A DNA stretch of 59,104 nucleotides. Source: Truepera sp. bin119. Lineage in GTDB: Bacteria; Deinococcota; Deinococci; Deinococcales; Trueperaceae. Location of the stretch: contig MPNL01000017.1 of the NCBI GenBank assembly GCA_002239005.1, positions 1-59,104 on the forward strand, written 5' to 3'. Positions 1 to 10,962 of the stretch are shown in pieces. The position numbers were made by a program, and so were the translations under genes. Numbering within the stretch: position 1 is the stretch's first letter; every line of letters begins with the position of its first letter. The notes under the pieces are model-generated. The model had not been told where the DNA came from, ran no database searches, and saw only the letters and a program-made list of their open reading frames with translations.

Positions 1-63
1 TCTACCGGAAGCAGAAACAACTGCGACTGATCACGCTCTACGAACTTCCCCATCAAAGGACTC

Positions 64-94
64 CTGACCAAGGCCAACGTCTTGATTGTATAAT
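64..94 (+). promoter_or_regulatory. possible gyrB promoter
   Basis: A perfect TATAAT (89-94) lies 19 bases after a partial -35 (CTGACC, 64-69), about 110 bases upstream of the gyrB start. The spacer is longer than the optimum, so this is a weak call. The first 60 bases of the window hold nothing I recognise. Confidence 0.3.
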
Positions 95-169
95 CTCAAG
101 TCTCACACAAAGTCCGACAGGCTGCTAAAATGAATAGTTGTGAGCAGGGTGGGCTGTTCACCCCGATAG

Positions 170-2158
<1,989 letters not shown>

Positions 2159-2613
2159 ACTTGCGGATTCAGGAGACCTTTGAATCCATGAGTTGTTCTG
2201 CAGATGATTTTAAGGTGTGATCATTAACCGGTCGTTTTTGGACGGTCACCCGGGTTCGGTGTGCCGTGGGTGCTAACGCCAAGTGCTTATTATCTTCGAA
2301 ATCCGGGTCGAGAGAGGCCCGGTCCGACATTTATTGCGGGGGAATGTCTGTCCCCATGGTCCCAGGACGCCTTGGGACTTGGGTGGGGATGCGTAACACG
2401 GACCCGCCGCAGTCAGTCGGGCGCAGATCGCCTCCAGATCATAGCTCATTGGGACGCTGGTGATTGCTAAGTGTGGGTGCACCCCGCTCGCGGGACAGTA
2501 GTTCGCCGGTGTGGGGGTCCATAACGCTGTCTTGGGAACTCGTCTCCCTTTGACCGTTGTTGGGGACGGTTGTTGTCCGGTCTGGAGATGAATTTCGGTA
2601 TGCTCGATTTGGG
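2159..2613. other. intergenic region between gyrB and smpB
   Basis: No credible coding frame. It contains a stem-loop at 2359-2378 (GTCCCA paired with TGGGAC, inner GG/CC) without a T-tract, so it is not a standard terminator. A tmRNA was sought because ssrA often neighbours smpB, but no T-loop or tag reading frame was found. Confidence 0.4.
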
Positions 2614-3051
2614 ATGCTCAGAAACCGAAGAGCTCGCCACGACTACGAACTCCTTGACAGGTTTGAGGCTGGCATCGTGCTCACGGGGAGCGAGATCAAG
2701 TCCCTCCGGAATGGGGGAGGGTCCCTTACCGAGGCGTACGCCCGGTTCAGGGGTGGCGAATTGTACCTGGAGGGTATGAACATCCCTGTCTATCGGAACG
2801 CCAGCCACAACAACCACGACCCTGTGAGGAGCCGCAAACTCCTGCTACACCGGGGCGAACTGCGGCGCATCAAGAAGGCCCTGGAGCGACAGGGCCTGAC
2901 CATGGTCCCCACCGGCCTCCACTTCAAGAACGGCTGGGCGAAGCTCGGCCTAGCCCTCGCCCGCGGCCGCAAGAACTATGACAAGCGTCGCAAGGAGGGG
3001 GAGAAGGATGCGCGCCGGCAGATGGAGCGGGGACTCAAGGGTTCCTCATGA
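2614..3051 (+). CDS. smpB: SsrA-binding protein SmpB
   Basis: RNA-binding partner of tmRNA in trans-translation, which rescues stalled ribosomes. The 145-residue product has the family hallmarks in order: NRRARHDYELLDRFEAGIVL, TGSEIKSLRNG, the segment EAYARFRGGELYLEGMNIP, the KLLLHRGELRRIKKAL helix and a basic tail (RGRKNYDKRRKEGEKDARR) that enters the mRNA channel. Start ATG 2614 gives the normal SmpB N-terminus; no Shine-Dalgarno stands in front, but TATGCT lies about 10 bases upstream, so a leaderless transcript is possible. The gene overlaps the next one by four bases (ATGA), so the two are probably translationally coupled. Confidence 0.95.
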   Translation: MLRNRRARHDYELLDRFEAGIVLTGSEIKSLRNGGGSLTEAYARFRGGELYLEGMNIPVYRNASHNNHDPVRSRKLLLHRGELRRIKKALERQGLTMVPTGLHFKNGWAKLGLALARGRKNYDKRRKEGEKDARRQMERGLKGSS

Positions 3052-4412
3052 TCCACACCGCCCTGGTGGTACTGGTGTCGCTCCTCGCAGTAGGATTCGT
3101 TCAACCCCAGCTTAGGGTGAACGGGGTATCGGTTTCAGGACTCATGCTTGACCTCATACCCAGCGTGTCCTACGCGCCGGCGGAGGGCCTCGCAGGTGCA
3201 CTGGGATCGTCTTACCTACTTGACCGGCAGTCGGGACTCGCCACCTTCCAACTTGCGGGTCGCATTCTTCAACTTCGGACCCTCAATACCGTGGAGGAGG
3301 CTCTGGTGAGCGGGGACGGCCTCCGCCTGAATGGTCAAGTACTCCGTGGTCCTGCGGGAATCTTTGTGGGGGGCGTTCTGTTTGTCCCTGTTAGACCTGT
3401 GGTCGAGGCTTTCGGCGGCCAGGTGTCGTTCGTTTCCGCTGAAAGCACCGTCGTGGTAGTCCTCCCCCGAGCTTCTGTGGATCTGGTTACAGTCCAGGCG
3501 TCTGCTGGCGGCGAGCGCATCATCCTCCGGCTCAGTGGACCGGTCCCGTACAGGGTCTTTAATCGATCGCCCAATACCCTGCAACTCCGCTTGGACCGCA
3601 CCGATACCACCGGACCCCAGTCCTACAGTGGCGACTCGTTTCGTCGGGCCGACCTTCTGCCGGGGGGCGGATTCAGCGACTTCCGCCTGACACTGGAGGC
3701 CGGCACGAACTACCGTCTGTTCGAGACGGTTGCCGGTGCTGGCTTCGAGATCATCATTGATCTCCTTCCCACTAGCGGGGAGGAGGCGCTGGTCGCAGCC
3801 GTGCCTGTGCACCTCGTAATCGACGCCGGTCATGGTGGGGCGGACACCGGGCAGATCTTCGCGGGTTTCGGCAGCGAGAGCAGTCTCGTGCTCGCCTTCG
3901 CCAAACAACTTCGGACGGAGCTGGTCGGTCTAGGCTACCTCGCGGAGCTCACCCGAACCGGTGACACCGACTTGGACCTCACTACGCGCTCGAGTCGCGG
4001 CATCGGGGCCGACCTATTTGTATCGATCCACGCAGCAGAGATCCCGCGTGGCCAGTACAACATCTATTTCCTGGAGGAGACTGACGCTTTCAAGAGACCG
4101 ATCCCGGCCATTCAGGAGAATGTTGACCGGGTCACGCCGGGACTCGATCCGGGCAGTGTGCGCCACAGGATCCTGCTTGGACTGACCTCGAACCTGGAGT
4201 TGGGGCGCCGCTACGCCCAAGCCCTTGCAGACACCCTGTTCCAATCGAGTGGCTACCGGGCATCTCCCCCTCGGGCCGCCCCCCTCATCATCTTAGCTGG
4301 GGCGGGGGGGAAGGGCTTGCTACTCGAGTTCAACCCCGAAGACCTCTTCTCTGAGCACTTACCCGGGGCCCTTGCTGCTGCGCTGGCAACCCTGGCCTCC
4401 GGTGCTTTCTAG
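3048..4412 (+). CDS. N-acetylmuramoyl-L-alanine amidase (Amidase_3)
   Basis: Secreted cell-wall hydrolase cutting the amide bond between N-acetylmuramic acid and the stem peptide. Residues 1-20 form a signal peptide. About 20-140 resemble a copper-amine-oxidase-N-like region (FVPVRPVVEAFGG, then VSFVSAESTVVVVLP), and an AMIN-like beta domain follows. The catalytic Amidase_3 domain starts near residue 255: HLVIDAGHGGADTG (zinc His), the Glu in GSESSLVLAFA, LTRTGDTDLDLTTRS, VSIHAAE (second zinc His, in place of the common SIHANA) and a C-terminal LLLEFNP with the catalytic Glu. It overlaps smpB by four bases and is followed closely by a GerMN-like gene. Confidence 0.88.
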   Translation: MIHTALVVLVSLLAVGFVQPQLRVNGVSVSGLMLDLIPSVSYAPAEGLAGALGSSYLLDRQSGLATFQLAGRILQLRTLNTVEEALVSGDGLRLNGQVLRGPAGIFVGGVLFVPVRPVVEAFGGQVSFVSAESTVVVVLPRASVDLVTVQASAGGERIILRLSGPVPYRVFNRSPNTLQLRLDRTDTTGPQSYSGDSFRRADLLPGGGFSDFRLTLEAGTNYRLFETVAGAGFEIIIDLLPTSGEEALVAAVPVHLVIDAGHGGADTGQIFAGFGSESSLVLAFAKQLRTELVGLGYLAELTRTGDTDLDLTTRSSRGIGADLFVSIHAAEIPRGQYNIYFLEETDAFKRPIPAIQENVDRVTPGLDPGSVRHRILLGLTSNLELGRRYAQALADTLFQSSGYRASPPRAAPLIILAGAGGKGLLLEFNPEDLFSEHLPGALAAALATLASGAF

Positions 4413-4424
4413 GGTGGAGGGATG

Positions 4425-4982
4425 ATGGGTTCTCTGCTGAGGGTGCTTATGACGCCACAGATTCTCGTCTCCACCTTTCTTCTCATAAGTTCCCTAGCGT
4501 ACCTGTTCTCAGGTCTCCAGCGTGACGCGCCACCTAGCCTCATCCCGAAGACCTCGTCGCTGGCCTCAGTTGAACGGGCCGTTCAAGAGGTTAGATTGGT
4601 GGTGATTGACGGCTCTGGCCTGGAGCGCTCCTCACTCGTACCCATTGACCTCCCCACGGCGGATTCTCTGAGGTTGGAGGGTATCCTTGGCGCCCTTCGG
4701 GACGCTATGATCGAGGTTGGCGTCTGGCCCGAGGTGCTCGCAGCCCCGAAGGCCTTCGTGCAGCGGGTTGACCTGCTCCTAGTTGCAGTCCTCGACTTCG
4801 ATGTCGAGAGTGGTCTGGGTCTGGATGTCGAAACGGAGGAGATCCTCTACCGATCTATCTCGAAGACGGTGTTGAGTAACGGTCTGGAGCACCTCCTGAT
4901 CCTGCGGAGTGGCAGACCTGCAGAGACCTTCCTCGGACATGTGGCGATCCCCTCCTCACTCAGTAGACTCAGTAGTCCGTGA
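4425..4982 (+). CDS. membrane-anchored GerMN-like protein
   Basis: Small exported protein of about 185 residues with one N-terminal transmembrane or signal-anchor segment (QILVSTFLLISSLAYLFSGL) and an extracytoplasmic domain whose strand pattern fits the GerMN fold: VRLVVIDGSGLERSSLVP, a helix LEGILGALRDAM, GLGLDVETEEILYRSISKTVL and a closing HLLILRSGRPAETFLGHV. Deinococcota often place such a gene directly after an amidase, and a role in peptidoglycan remodelling is inferred. It lies about 12 bases after the amidase. Two adjacent ATGs exist (4422, 4425); the GGAGGG at 4415-4420 suits the second better. No enzymatic motif was seen. Confidence 0.65.
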   Translation: MGSLLRVLMTPQILVSTFLLISSLAYLFSGLQRDAPPSLIPKTSSLASVERAVQEVRLVVIDGSGLERSSLVPIDLPTADSLRLEGILGALRDAMIEVGVWPEVLAAPKAFVQRVDLLLVAVLDFDVESGLGLDVETEEILYRSISKTVLSNGLEHLLILRSGRPAETFLGHVAIPSSLSRLSSP

Positions 4983-4995
4983 CGGTCTGGATGGA

Positions 4996-6294
4996 CTACG
5001 GGTAGAGGCGTGTCAGCGTCCTCGGGAAGGGGATGGTTCCCCGGAGGTGGTGCTCTCCGGTGAGCCAGGCTAGGGTGCGTTCAATGCCGAGGCCGAAGCC
5101 CGAGTGGGGGACGCTCCCGTACCGCCTCAGGTCGAGGTACCACGCGAACGGCTCGGTGGGGAGGTTGTGCTCCGTGATGCGCTGCTTGAGCAGTTCAAGG
5201 TCGTGGATGCGTTGTGAGCCGCCGACAATCTCGCCATACCCTTCGGGGGCGATGACATCGTTGGCCTTAACCCGGGTCGGATCACCCTCGAAGGGTTCCA
5301 TGTAGAACGCCTTGGTTCTAGTAGGCCAAGCCTCGATGATGACCGGTCGATCGAACAGATTCCCGAGGGCCGTCTCGTGAGGGGCTCCGAAGTCCTCGCC
5401 CCAAGCTAGGCCTAGATCGAGACCCCCGAGCAGTTCGAGGGCCTCATCGTAGGTCAGGCGCGGATAGGGTTCGGAGGCGGCCGGTTCGAGCTTGGAAGGG
5501 TCCTGCCCAAGCATCTCGAGTTCGGCGCTGCGCTCGTCGAGGATGTGGGCGACTAGGTAGGTGAGAAGCTCTTCTTGTAGCTGCATGTTACCCTCGTGGT
5601 CGAGATACGCGACCTCGGGCTCCATCATCCAGAACTCCAATAGGTGCTTCCTGGTCTTACTCTTTTCCGCTCGAAATACAGGCGAAAAGGTGTAGACCTT
5701 GCCATGTGCCATGGCGCCAGCTTCGGCGTAGAGCTGTCCCGACTGAGAGAGGTAAACCTCGTCAGTGCCGAAGAGGTCCACTTTGAACAGATCGGTAGTT
5801 CCTTCGACCACAGTGGGCATGAACATAGGGGGATCGAAGCGGATGAAATCGCGCTCATAGAAGAAGTTGTGAATGGCTCTGATGAGGCTGTCGCGCACCC
5901 GCAGCGTAGCCCAGGGGCTGCGATGTCTGAGGTGGAGGTGGCGCCTTTCGAACAGGAAGTCGACCCCGTGCTCCTTTGGGGTAATGGGGTAGTCCTCAGT
6001 CCGGGAGATAAGTTCGAGGCCGGCGACTCCGAGTTCGACTCCGCTGGGTGCACGGGGATCTTGGCGCACCACACCGGTGACTTTGAGGCTCGATTCCTGG
6101 CTGAGACTTGTAGAGAGGTTGAACACCTCGTCTGGAACCTCCCCCCGCACGACGACACCCTGCACGAACCCGCTGCCGTCGCGCAGCTGGAGGAAGGCGA
6201 TCTTACCGCTGCTCCTGACCGCAGTAATCCATCCGTATAGCGTTACGGTCTGCCCGACTCGGGCCGGAAGCCCACCGATGCTGTCCCGGCTCAT
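4996..6294 (-). CDS. asnS: asparaginyl-tRNA synthetase
   Basis: Charges tRNA-Asn with asparagine. It has an N-terminal OB-fold anticodon-binding domain (VTLYGWITAVRSSGKIAFLQLRDG) and a class II catalytic core: YLSQSGQLYAEAGAMAHGKVY, motif 2 FRAEKSKTRKHLLEFWMMEPE and motif 3 GFGLGIERTLAWL. The signature PEVAYLDHEG and the FxMEPFEGDP segment separate AsnRS from AspRS. Start ATG 6294 gives the usual N-terminus; the open frame runs further upstream without conservation. It is the last gene of a minus-strand hisS-aspS-HAD-asnS run and converges on the GerMN-like gene. Its presence together with a bacterial AspRS suggests direct asparaginylation. Confidence 0.93.
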   Translation of the reverse strand: MSRDSIGGLPARVGQTVTLYGWITAVRSSGKIAFLQLRDGSGFVQGVVVRGEVPDEVFNLSTSLSQESSLKVTGVVRQDPRAPSGVELGVAGLELISRTEDYPITPKEHGVDFLFERRHLHLRHRSPWATLRVRDSLIRAIHNFFYERDFIRFDPPMFMPTVVEGTTDLFKVDLFGTDEVYLSQSGQLYAEAGAMAHGKVYTFSPVFRAEKSKTRKHLLEFWMMEPEVAYLDHEGNMQLQEELLTYLVAHILDERSAELEMLGQDPSKLEPAASEPYPRLTYDEALELLGGLDLGLAWGEDFGAPHETALGNLFDRPVIIEAWPTRTKAFYMEPFEGDPTRVKANDVIAPEGYGEIVGGSQRIHDLELLKQRITEHNLPTEPFAWYLDLRRYGSVPHSGFGLGIERTLAWLTGEHHLRGTIPFPRTLTRLYP

Positions 6295-6337
6295 AAGTCG
6301 GAGTGTAACCTGTTGTTTCGAATGTCGACCTGAGTGC

Positions 6338-7153
6338 TTATTCACCTGCACCGCCACTAGCCAATGCCTGCTCGAGGGCGACCGCAGCCCCACAGTTCTC
6401 AACATCTGGAACGATAGAGGGAAAGCGCTCCTTGAGTTCCTCAGGAGCTCCACCCATGACAACCGGGAACCCGACAGCCTCGAGCATGGAAAGGTCTCCA
6501 ACGCTGTCGCCGATGGCCATGGCCTGCCCCGGATCCACCTTGAGAGTTCGGGTGACCTGTCGGACAGCGCTGCCCTTGGACACCCCGGCCTTGGTGACGC
6601 TCACGAAGTAGGTGTCCGCCATGGCAGGTGAAGTGGCCACCCCGATCTGGGTCTCTTCTGCCTCGACATTGCGCACCTCCCCTAGGTGTTTGGACTCGAT
6701 AACCCACTGTGCCCGGATCACCGGTTCGTTGGCCGCGATGTCGTTGAGATCGGAAACGAGGGCGGTAATGCCGATCAGCTTCGAGTGGGCCTCGCTGATA
6801 GCGGTCTTGCGCTCCACATAGAGACTAGTGGGCGTGTAGAGTTCCAGGACCAATCCGAGGTCCCGTGCCCGCTTGATGAGCGCCCGGGTGGCTGTCTCCT
6901 TTAAGCCGATGACTTGGAGTAATTCTCCATCCGGGTAGGCGATGACTGCGCCATTCTGGAAGATGTGGGGCGTGGTGGGACCGAGGCGCTTTGAGATGCG
7001 CTGGGCTACTCCGAGACCGGGTCTACCGGTGCAGGCGCTGAGACGGATGCCCGCCTTTCTGGCGCGGCTGGCGGCCTCCCATACACAGTCGGCGGTGGTT
7101 CCGTCGGCACCGATGATGGTCCCGTCGAGGTCGAGGAAGATCAGGGCGATCAC
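6338..7153 (-). CDS. HAD-family phosphatase, Cof-like
   Basis: Haloacid-dehalogenase superfamily hydrolase of about 271 residues. All four motifs are visible: FLDLDGT (nucleophile Asp), ACTGRP, a Lys in SKGSAV and GDSVGDLSMLE. The large cap between motifs II and III is of the C2/Cof type (residues about 80-190), typical of sugar-phosphate or flavin-related phosphatases. The GTG start overlaps the aspS stop by three bases, so translation is probably coupled. The substrate cannot be read from sequence. Lying between two aminoacyl-tRNA synthetase genes could suggest housekeeping metabolite repair, but that is only context. Confidence 0.82.
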   Translation of the reverse strand: MIALIFLDLDGTIIGADGTTADCVWEAASRARKAGIRLSACTGRPGLGVAQRISKRLGPTTPHIFQNGAVIAYPDGELLQVIGLKETATRALIKRARDLGLVLELYTPTSLYVERKTAISEAHSKLIGITALVSDLNDIAANEPVIRAQWVIESKHLGEVRNVEAEETQIGVATSPAMADTYFVSVTKAGVSKGSAVRQVTRTLKVDPGQAMAIGDSVGDLSMLEAVGFPVVMGGAPEELKERFPSIVPDVENCGAAVALEQALASGGAGE

Positions 7154-8937
7154 GTACCCTCCCCTACGGTCGGGCGCAGCTCTAGGCCCAACTCCTTTAG
7201 CTGCTCCTGCTCGACCGGCGCGGGCGCCCCGGTGAGAGGATCGATTCCACGCTGATTCTTCGGGAAGGCGATCACATCACGCAGGCTTGAGGCCCCCGCG
7301 AGGATCATGATGAGGCGGTCGAGACCCCAAGCGATCCCACCGTGTGGGGGTGCCCCGTAATCGAGTGCTCGGAGGAAGAAGCCGAACCTGCGCTCCGCCT
7401 CCTCTTGGGTGAAGCCGAGCAGTTCGAACATCCGGGATTGGACATCGTGTCTATGGATGCGGAGCGAACCCCCGCCGATCTCATTGCCGTTGAGGACTAA
7501 GTCGTAGGCCCACGCCCGGACCCGAGCCGGGTCTGTTTCGAGCAGCGGCAGATCCTCATCGCGGGCGCGGGTGAACGGGTGGTGCATGTAGCTGAAGGTG
7601 CCATCGGCCTCTACCTCAAGCAGGGGGAAGTCCACCACCCAACAGAACGAGAGGGCGCAATCATCGAGTTCTACCCCGATGACTGCCGGGATCTCGGTAC
7701 GAATGGCTCCGAGCGCAGTACAGGCGGTGGTCCAAGAGTCGGCCACAAGCAGGACCGTCCCCCCCTCCGGCACAAGCGCCTGCAGGGCCCCCACCTCGGC
7801 CTCACCGAGGAACTTCGCGATGGGGCCCTTCGGGGCCGAACCGTCGAACTGTACCCAGGCGAGCCCCTTCGCCCCCCGCCTCTTAGCGACCTCCTCGAGT
7901 TGGGTGAGCTCTCTCCGACTCAGTCTTGTGCCGGTGAGGGCGAGCGCTCTCACCACGCCCCCAGCCTCAAGGGCGCCTCTGAAGGCTCGGAACTCAGTGT
8001 TGGAGAAAGCGGCGCTCAGGTCGCTAAGCTCGAAGGGGTTGCGGAGGTCGGGCTTGTCGCTGCCGAAGCGATCCATCGCCTCGCGGTAGCTGATCTGCTG
8101 AAAGGGGAGGGCGAGCTCCCGGCCGAGGACCTCTCTAATCAGGTGGTGCATCAGGCCTTCGCTCAGGGCTAGGATATCCTCCTGCTCGACAAAGGACATC
8201 TCGATGTCAAGCTGAGTGAAATCGGGTTGCCGATCAGCGCGGAGGTCCTCGTCACGGAAGCAGCGCGCTAACTGGAAATAGCGGTCGAAGCCTGCCATCA
8301 TCAGCAGCTGCTTAAACAGCTGGGGCGACTGAGGCAACGCGTAGAAGCTTCCCGGCTCCGTTCGTGAGGGAACGAGGTAGTCACGAGCACCCTCGGGCGT
8401 CGAGAGTGTCAGTAGGGGGGTCTCTACCTGTACGAACCCCTCGCTGTCAAGGTAGTCCCAGATCGCCTTGGTGATCCGGTGCCTCAGCAGTAGAGGGTGG
8501 GCAGCTTCGGGTCGTCGCAGATCCAGATAGCGGTGTCTTAGGCGCAACTCCTCATCGACCTCGCTAGCGTCCACAGTGCCATCTATGAGAAAGGGTGGGG
8601 TCTGCGCTTCGGCGAGCACCGTAAGCTTCTCGGCGACCACCTCGATCACGCCGGTGTCTAGCCCCTCAGACTCGGAGAGCCTGACCCTGCGCTGCTCTTT
8701 GGGACGCAGGCGGACGATGCCTTGAACTTCGATAATAAACTCGCTCCGCACCACCTCCATATCTCCAAAGGTGGCTGAGTCCGGTTCGATAACAACCTGT
8801 ACTAGGCCGCTCCGGTCGCGCAGGTCGACGAACACCAAACCGCCCAGATCGCGGCGCCGGTTCACCCACCCTTGGAGGATGACCCTCGCTCCTGCAGAAT
8901 CGGTGCTGAGTTGCCCGCACTGGTGGGTTCTTCGCAC
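7150..8937 (-). CDS. aspS: aspartyl-tRNA synthetase, bacterial type
   Basis: Charges tRNA-Asp. The 595-residue product has an N-terminal OB fold (VILQGWVNRRRDLGGLVFVDL), class II motif 2 (FRDEDLRADRQPDFTQLDIEMSFV), the bacterial GAD insertion domain (about residues 300-400, ALALTGTRLSRRELTQLEE and GLAWVQFDG), and motif 3 GGIAWGLDRLIMILAG. Start is GTG 8937, one base past the hisS stop, so hisS and aspS are almost certainly one transcript. Confidence 0.95.
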   Translation of the reverse strand: MRRTHQCGQLSTDSAGARVILQGWVNRRRDLGGLVFVDLRDRSGLVQVVIEPDSATFGDMEVVRSEFIIEVQGIVRLRPKEQRRVRLSESEGLDTGVIEVVAEKLTVLAEAQTPPFLIDGTVDASEVDEELRLRHRYLDLRRPEAAHPLLLRHRITKAIWDYLDSEGFVQVETPLLTLSTPEGARDYLVPSRTEPGSFYALPQSPQLFKQLLMMAGFDRYFQLARCFRDEDLRADRQPDFTQLDIEMSFVEQEDILALSEGLMHHLIREVLGRELALPFQQISYREAMDRFGSDKPDLRNPFELSDLSAAFSNTEFRAFRGALEAGGVVRALALTGTRLSRRELTQLEEVAKRRGAKGLAWVQFDGSAPKGPIAKFLGEAEVGALQALVPEGGTVLLVADSWTTACTALGAIRTEIPAVIGVELDDCALSFCWVVDFPLLEVEADGTFSYMHHPFTRARDEDLPLLETDPARVRAWAYDLVLNGNEIGGGSLRIHRHDVQSRMFELLGFTQEEAERRFGFFLRALDYGAPPHGGIAWGLDRLIMILAGASSLRDVIAFPKNQRGIDPLTGAPAPVEQEQLKELGLELRPTVGEGT

Positions 8938-8938
8938 G

Positions 8939-10204
8939 CTACGCCCTACCAGCCTTGCGGAGGAATGCCGGGAGGTTGTCCTCGAGGATGTCGCGCTGCT
9001 CGCCAGAGACTAGGTCCTTCACTGTGAGACTGTGGGTCTCGCGCTCGGCCGCTCCGCGCAGGCCTGCGAGCGGCGCGCCAGAGCGTTCGGCGTCACGCAG
9101 CCCCCGACCGGGGTTGCGACGGCGGTAGGAGTGCTCCACCCGGAAGGCGGCTCGCAGGTGCCTTGCCAGTCGGGCGACCTCCCCTACCGCCTCTTCATCG
9201 AGGGGGATGAGGAACAGGTCGGGTCCAGACTCTTTAGGGATGCCGACCTCATCAACGGTAAGGGCGTCAAGGACTCGGTCGACACCGAAGGCCCAGCCGA
9301 CACCTGGGAGGTCGGGGCCGCCGAGGTGGCCGATAAGGCCATCATAGCGCCCTCCTCCCGCCAGAGCTGACTGGGCACCGATAGCGCTGTGATGGATCTC
9401 GAATGCGGTCCTCCGGTAGTAATCGAGTGCCCGCACTATGGCGGGGTCGACCTCTACTGGGATCTCCCAGTCGTCGAGGTAGCTCTTGACCCCCTCGAAG
9501 TGGTCTCTTGCCTCGTTTGAGAGGTGCTCGAGTGGAGGAGTTAGGTCCTTCAGGAGTTCTTGGTCACCTGGGTCCTTGCTGTCCCACAGTCGGAGTGGAT
9601 TCAACACGAGGCGGGTCTTGCTCGCCTCGGACAGAGCCTCCCGGTGCGGGTTGAGGGCCGCTCTCAAATAGTGGTTGTGACGGGCACGATCCTCCGGGTC
9701 GCCCACCGAGCCGAGGCGCACCACAAGGTCCTTAAGGCCGCAGGCTCGGAGGGCGTCGTACAGGAGGGAAATGGCTTCCGCGTCGATGAGTGGGCCTGGT
9801 AATCCGACGAGTTCGCAATTCACTTGGTGGAACTGTCGATAGCGGCCGCGTTGCACCTGCTCGCCACGAAAGATGGGCCCGTGACTCCACAGCTTCACGG
9901 GTGTCGGCCAGTTAACCATGCCGTGTTCAATGAAGGCCCGTAACACACCACCTGTGAACTCTGGTCTCAGGGTGATGGAGCGGCCCCCCCGATCTGTGAA
10001 GGTGTACATCTCTTTTTGCACTACTAGATCGGAGCTGGCTCCGGCGGAACGGGTGAAGACCTCAGTGTGCTCGAAGATCGGGACATCGATCTCGCGGACT
10101 CCAGACCGTGCCATTACCGACCCCACACGCCCGATCACGTGGTGCCAAAAGGCCTGTCGGTTGGGAAGGATGTCCCTTGTCCCTTTAACGGCCTGCAATT
10201 TCAT
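8939..10204 (-). CDS. hisS: histidyl-tRNA synthetase
   Basis: Charges tRNA-His. The product is about 421 residues. It begins MKLQAVKGTRDILPN, has class II motif 2 (FRGEQVQRGRYRQFHQ), the HisRS-specific RALDYYRRTAFEIHH and motif 3 (GVGWAFGVDRVL), then an anticodon-binding alpha/beta domain. ATG 10204 matches the family N-terminus. The reading frame stays open to 10345, but that extension only runs antisense across a methyltransferase remnant. It is the first gene of the synthetase operon. Confidence 0.95.
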   Translation of the reverse strand: MKLQAVKGTRDILPNRQAFWHHVIGRVGSVMARSGVREIDVPIFEHTEVFTRSAGASSDLVVQKEMYTFTDRGGRSITLRPEFTGGVLRAFIEHGMVNWPTPVKLWSHGPIFRGEQVQRGRYRQFHQVNCELVGLPGPLIDAEAISLLYDALRACGLKDLVVRLGSVGDPEDRARHNHYLRAALNPHREALSEASKTRLVLNPLRLWDSKDPGDQELLKDLTPPLEHLSNEARDHFEGVKSYLDDWEIPVEVDPAIVRALDYYRRTAFEIHHSAIGAQSALAGGGRYDGLIGHLGGPDLPGVGWAFGVDRVLDALTVDEVGIPKESGPDLFLIPLDEEAVGEVARLARHLRAAFRVEHSYRRRNPGRGLRDAERSGAPLAGLRGAAERETHSLTVKDLVSGEQRDILEDNLPAFLRKAGRA

Positions 10205-10251
10205 AGCGATCTGTTCATAGCGATCTGAGTGTATCCCCCGCTGTGCAACCG

Positions 10252-10502
10252 ACGCAAAGATTAATTTACTACGGCGACTGTCTAACCACCATGTGGGACC
10301 ACATGAGGGTAGACAGTGTGGACCTGATTTACCTGGCCCCGCCATTGAATAGCGGGGTACAACGCAATCTACAAGGGTGAGACCGGGCGACCGCTCCCAG
10401 ACCAGGTAGAGGTGTTCTGCGACCTCTGGGAGCTAGACTGAAGAGCGCGAGCGAGCGATACGGCACTTGCCTGTCGTTATGCGCGAGCAGGTGAATTATT
10501 GA
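10252..10502 (+). pseudogene. fragment of a site-specific adenine DNA methyltransferase
   Basis: Conceptual translation gives pieces of the N6-adenine methyltransferase family in three frames. Frame one: RLIYYGDCLTTM...VDSVDLIYLAPPLNS, where the catalytic DPPF has become APPL. After a one-base shift near 10350: YNAIYKGETGRPLPDQVEVF and CDLWELD, then stop. After another shift near 10440: EERERAIRHLPVVMREQ, then stop at 10500-10502. Intact relatives run these pieces in the same order and continue for several hundred residues. The remnant therefore has two frameshifts, an active-site change and a lost C-terminus. The remaining non-coding stretch to 10825 holds nothing else I recognise. Confidence 0.72.
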
Positions 10503-10825
10503 TAACTCGGTAGCAGAGCAGGGTGTGGCAAGTCCTCTAGAGTGCCCCTCACCGATCTGGCTCTACTGGGTATAGTGGAGCTCGCCGGCCCGGTCGATTT
10601 GCGGCCCTTGCCATCCCCATGTTCATCCCTACCGACAGACTATTGTGAACATCCTGTATCGATCCCCGCATCGGTTATATTATGATATCGGGTCCAGGCC
10701 ACTGTTCGCCTCACCAGATAGCCGCAGACTGGATCCTCCGTAGACTCCGTAGGGATGGTGTCCTTAGATCCTTGTACAATTCGGAGTTATGATAGTCTGC
10801 CTGGGTAGCATTTAGGAGGGGTTGC

Positions 10826-10855
10826 TTGAAGGTTGTTTGGATCCCGTGCTAGAAT
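10826..10855 (+). promoter_or_regulatory. candidate promoter of the first PQQ-locus operon
   Basis: TTGAAG (10826-10831) and TAGAAT (10850-10855) are separated by 18 bases, a good sigma-70-type fit. It would start transcription about 100 bases before the importer gene, just upstream of the 13-bp repeats described next. Confidence 0.45.
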
Positions 10856-10867
10856 CAATCCTCAGTA

Positions 10868-10933
10868 GTCACTGACTTAAAACATACACGTCACCGACTT
10901 AACTACATGGGCATTAGGAAATCCGCGACTTAA
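10868..10933 (+). promoter_or_regulatory. phased direct repeats, candidate operator
   Basis: GTCACTGACTTAA (10868-10880) and GTCACCGACTTAA (10890-10902) differ at one base and are offset by exactly 22 bp. A third, weaker copy sharing GACTTAA ends at 10933, 31 bp further on. Spacings of two and three helical turns put all three on one face of the DNA. They lie between the predicted promoter and the first gene, a typical place for a repressor or for direct-repeat-binding response regulators. Confidence 0.45.
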
Positions 10934-10962
10934 GATTGTGCTCGGTGAAAGGAGCAAGAGTG

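Noticed and set aside
2159-2613. Possible tmRNA (ssrA) next to smpB
   Set aside because: No tRNA-like T-loop, no CCA end and no tag reading frame; only an isolated hairpin is present.
10205-10345. N-terminal extension of hisS
   Set aside because: The open frame continues upstream of ATG 10204, but the conserved HisRS N-terminus begins there and the extension is antisense to methyltransferase remnants.
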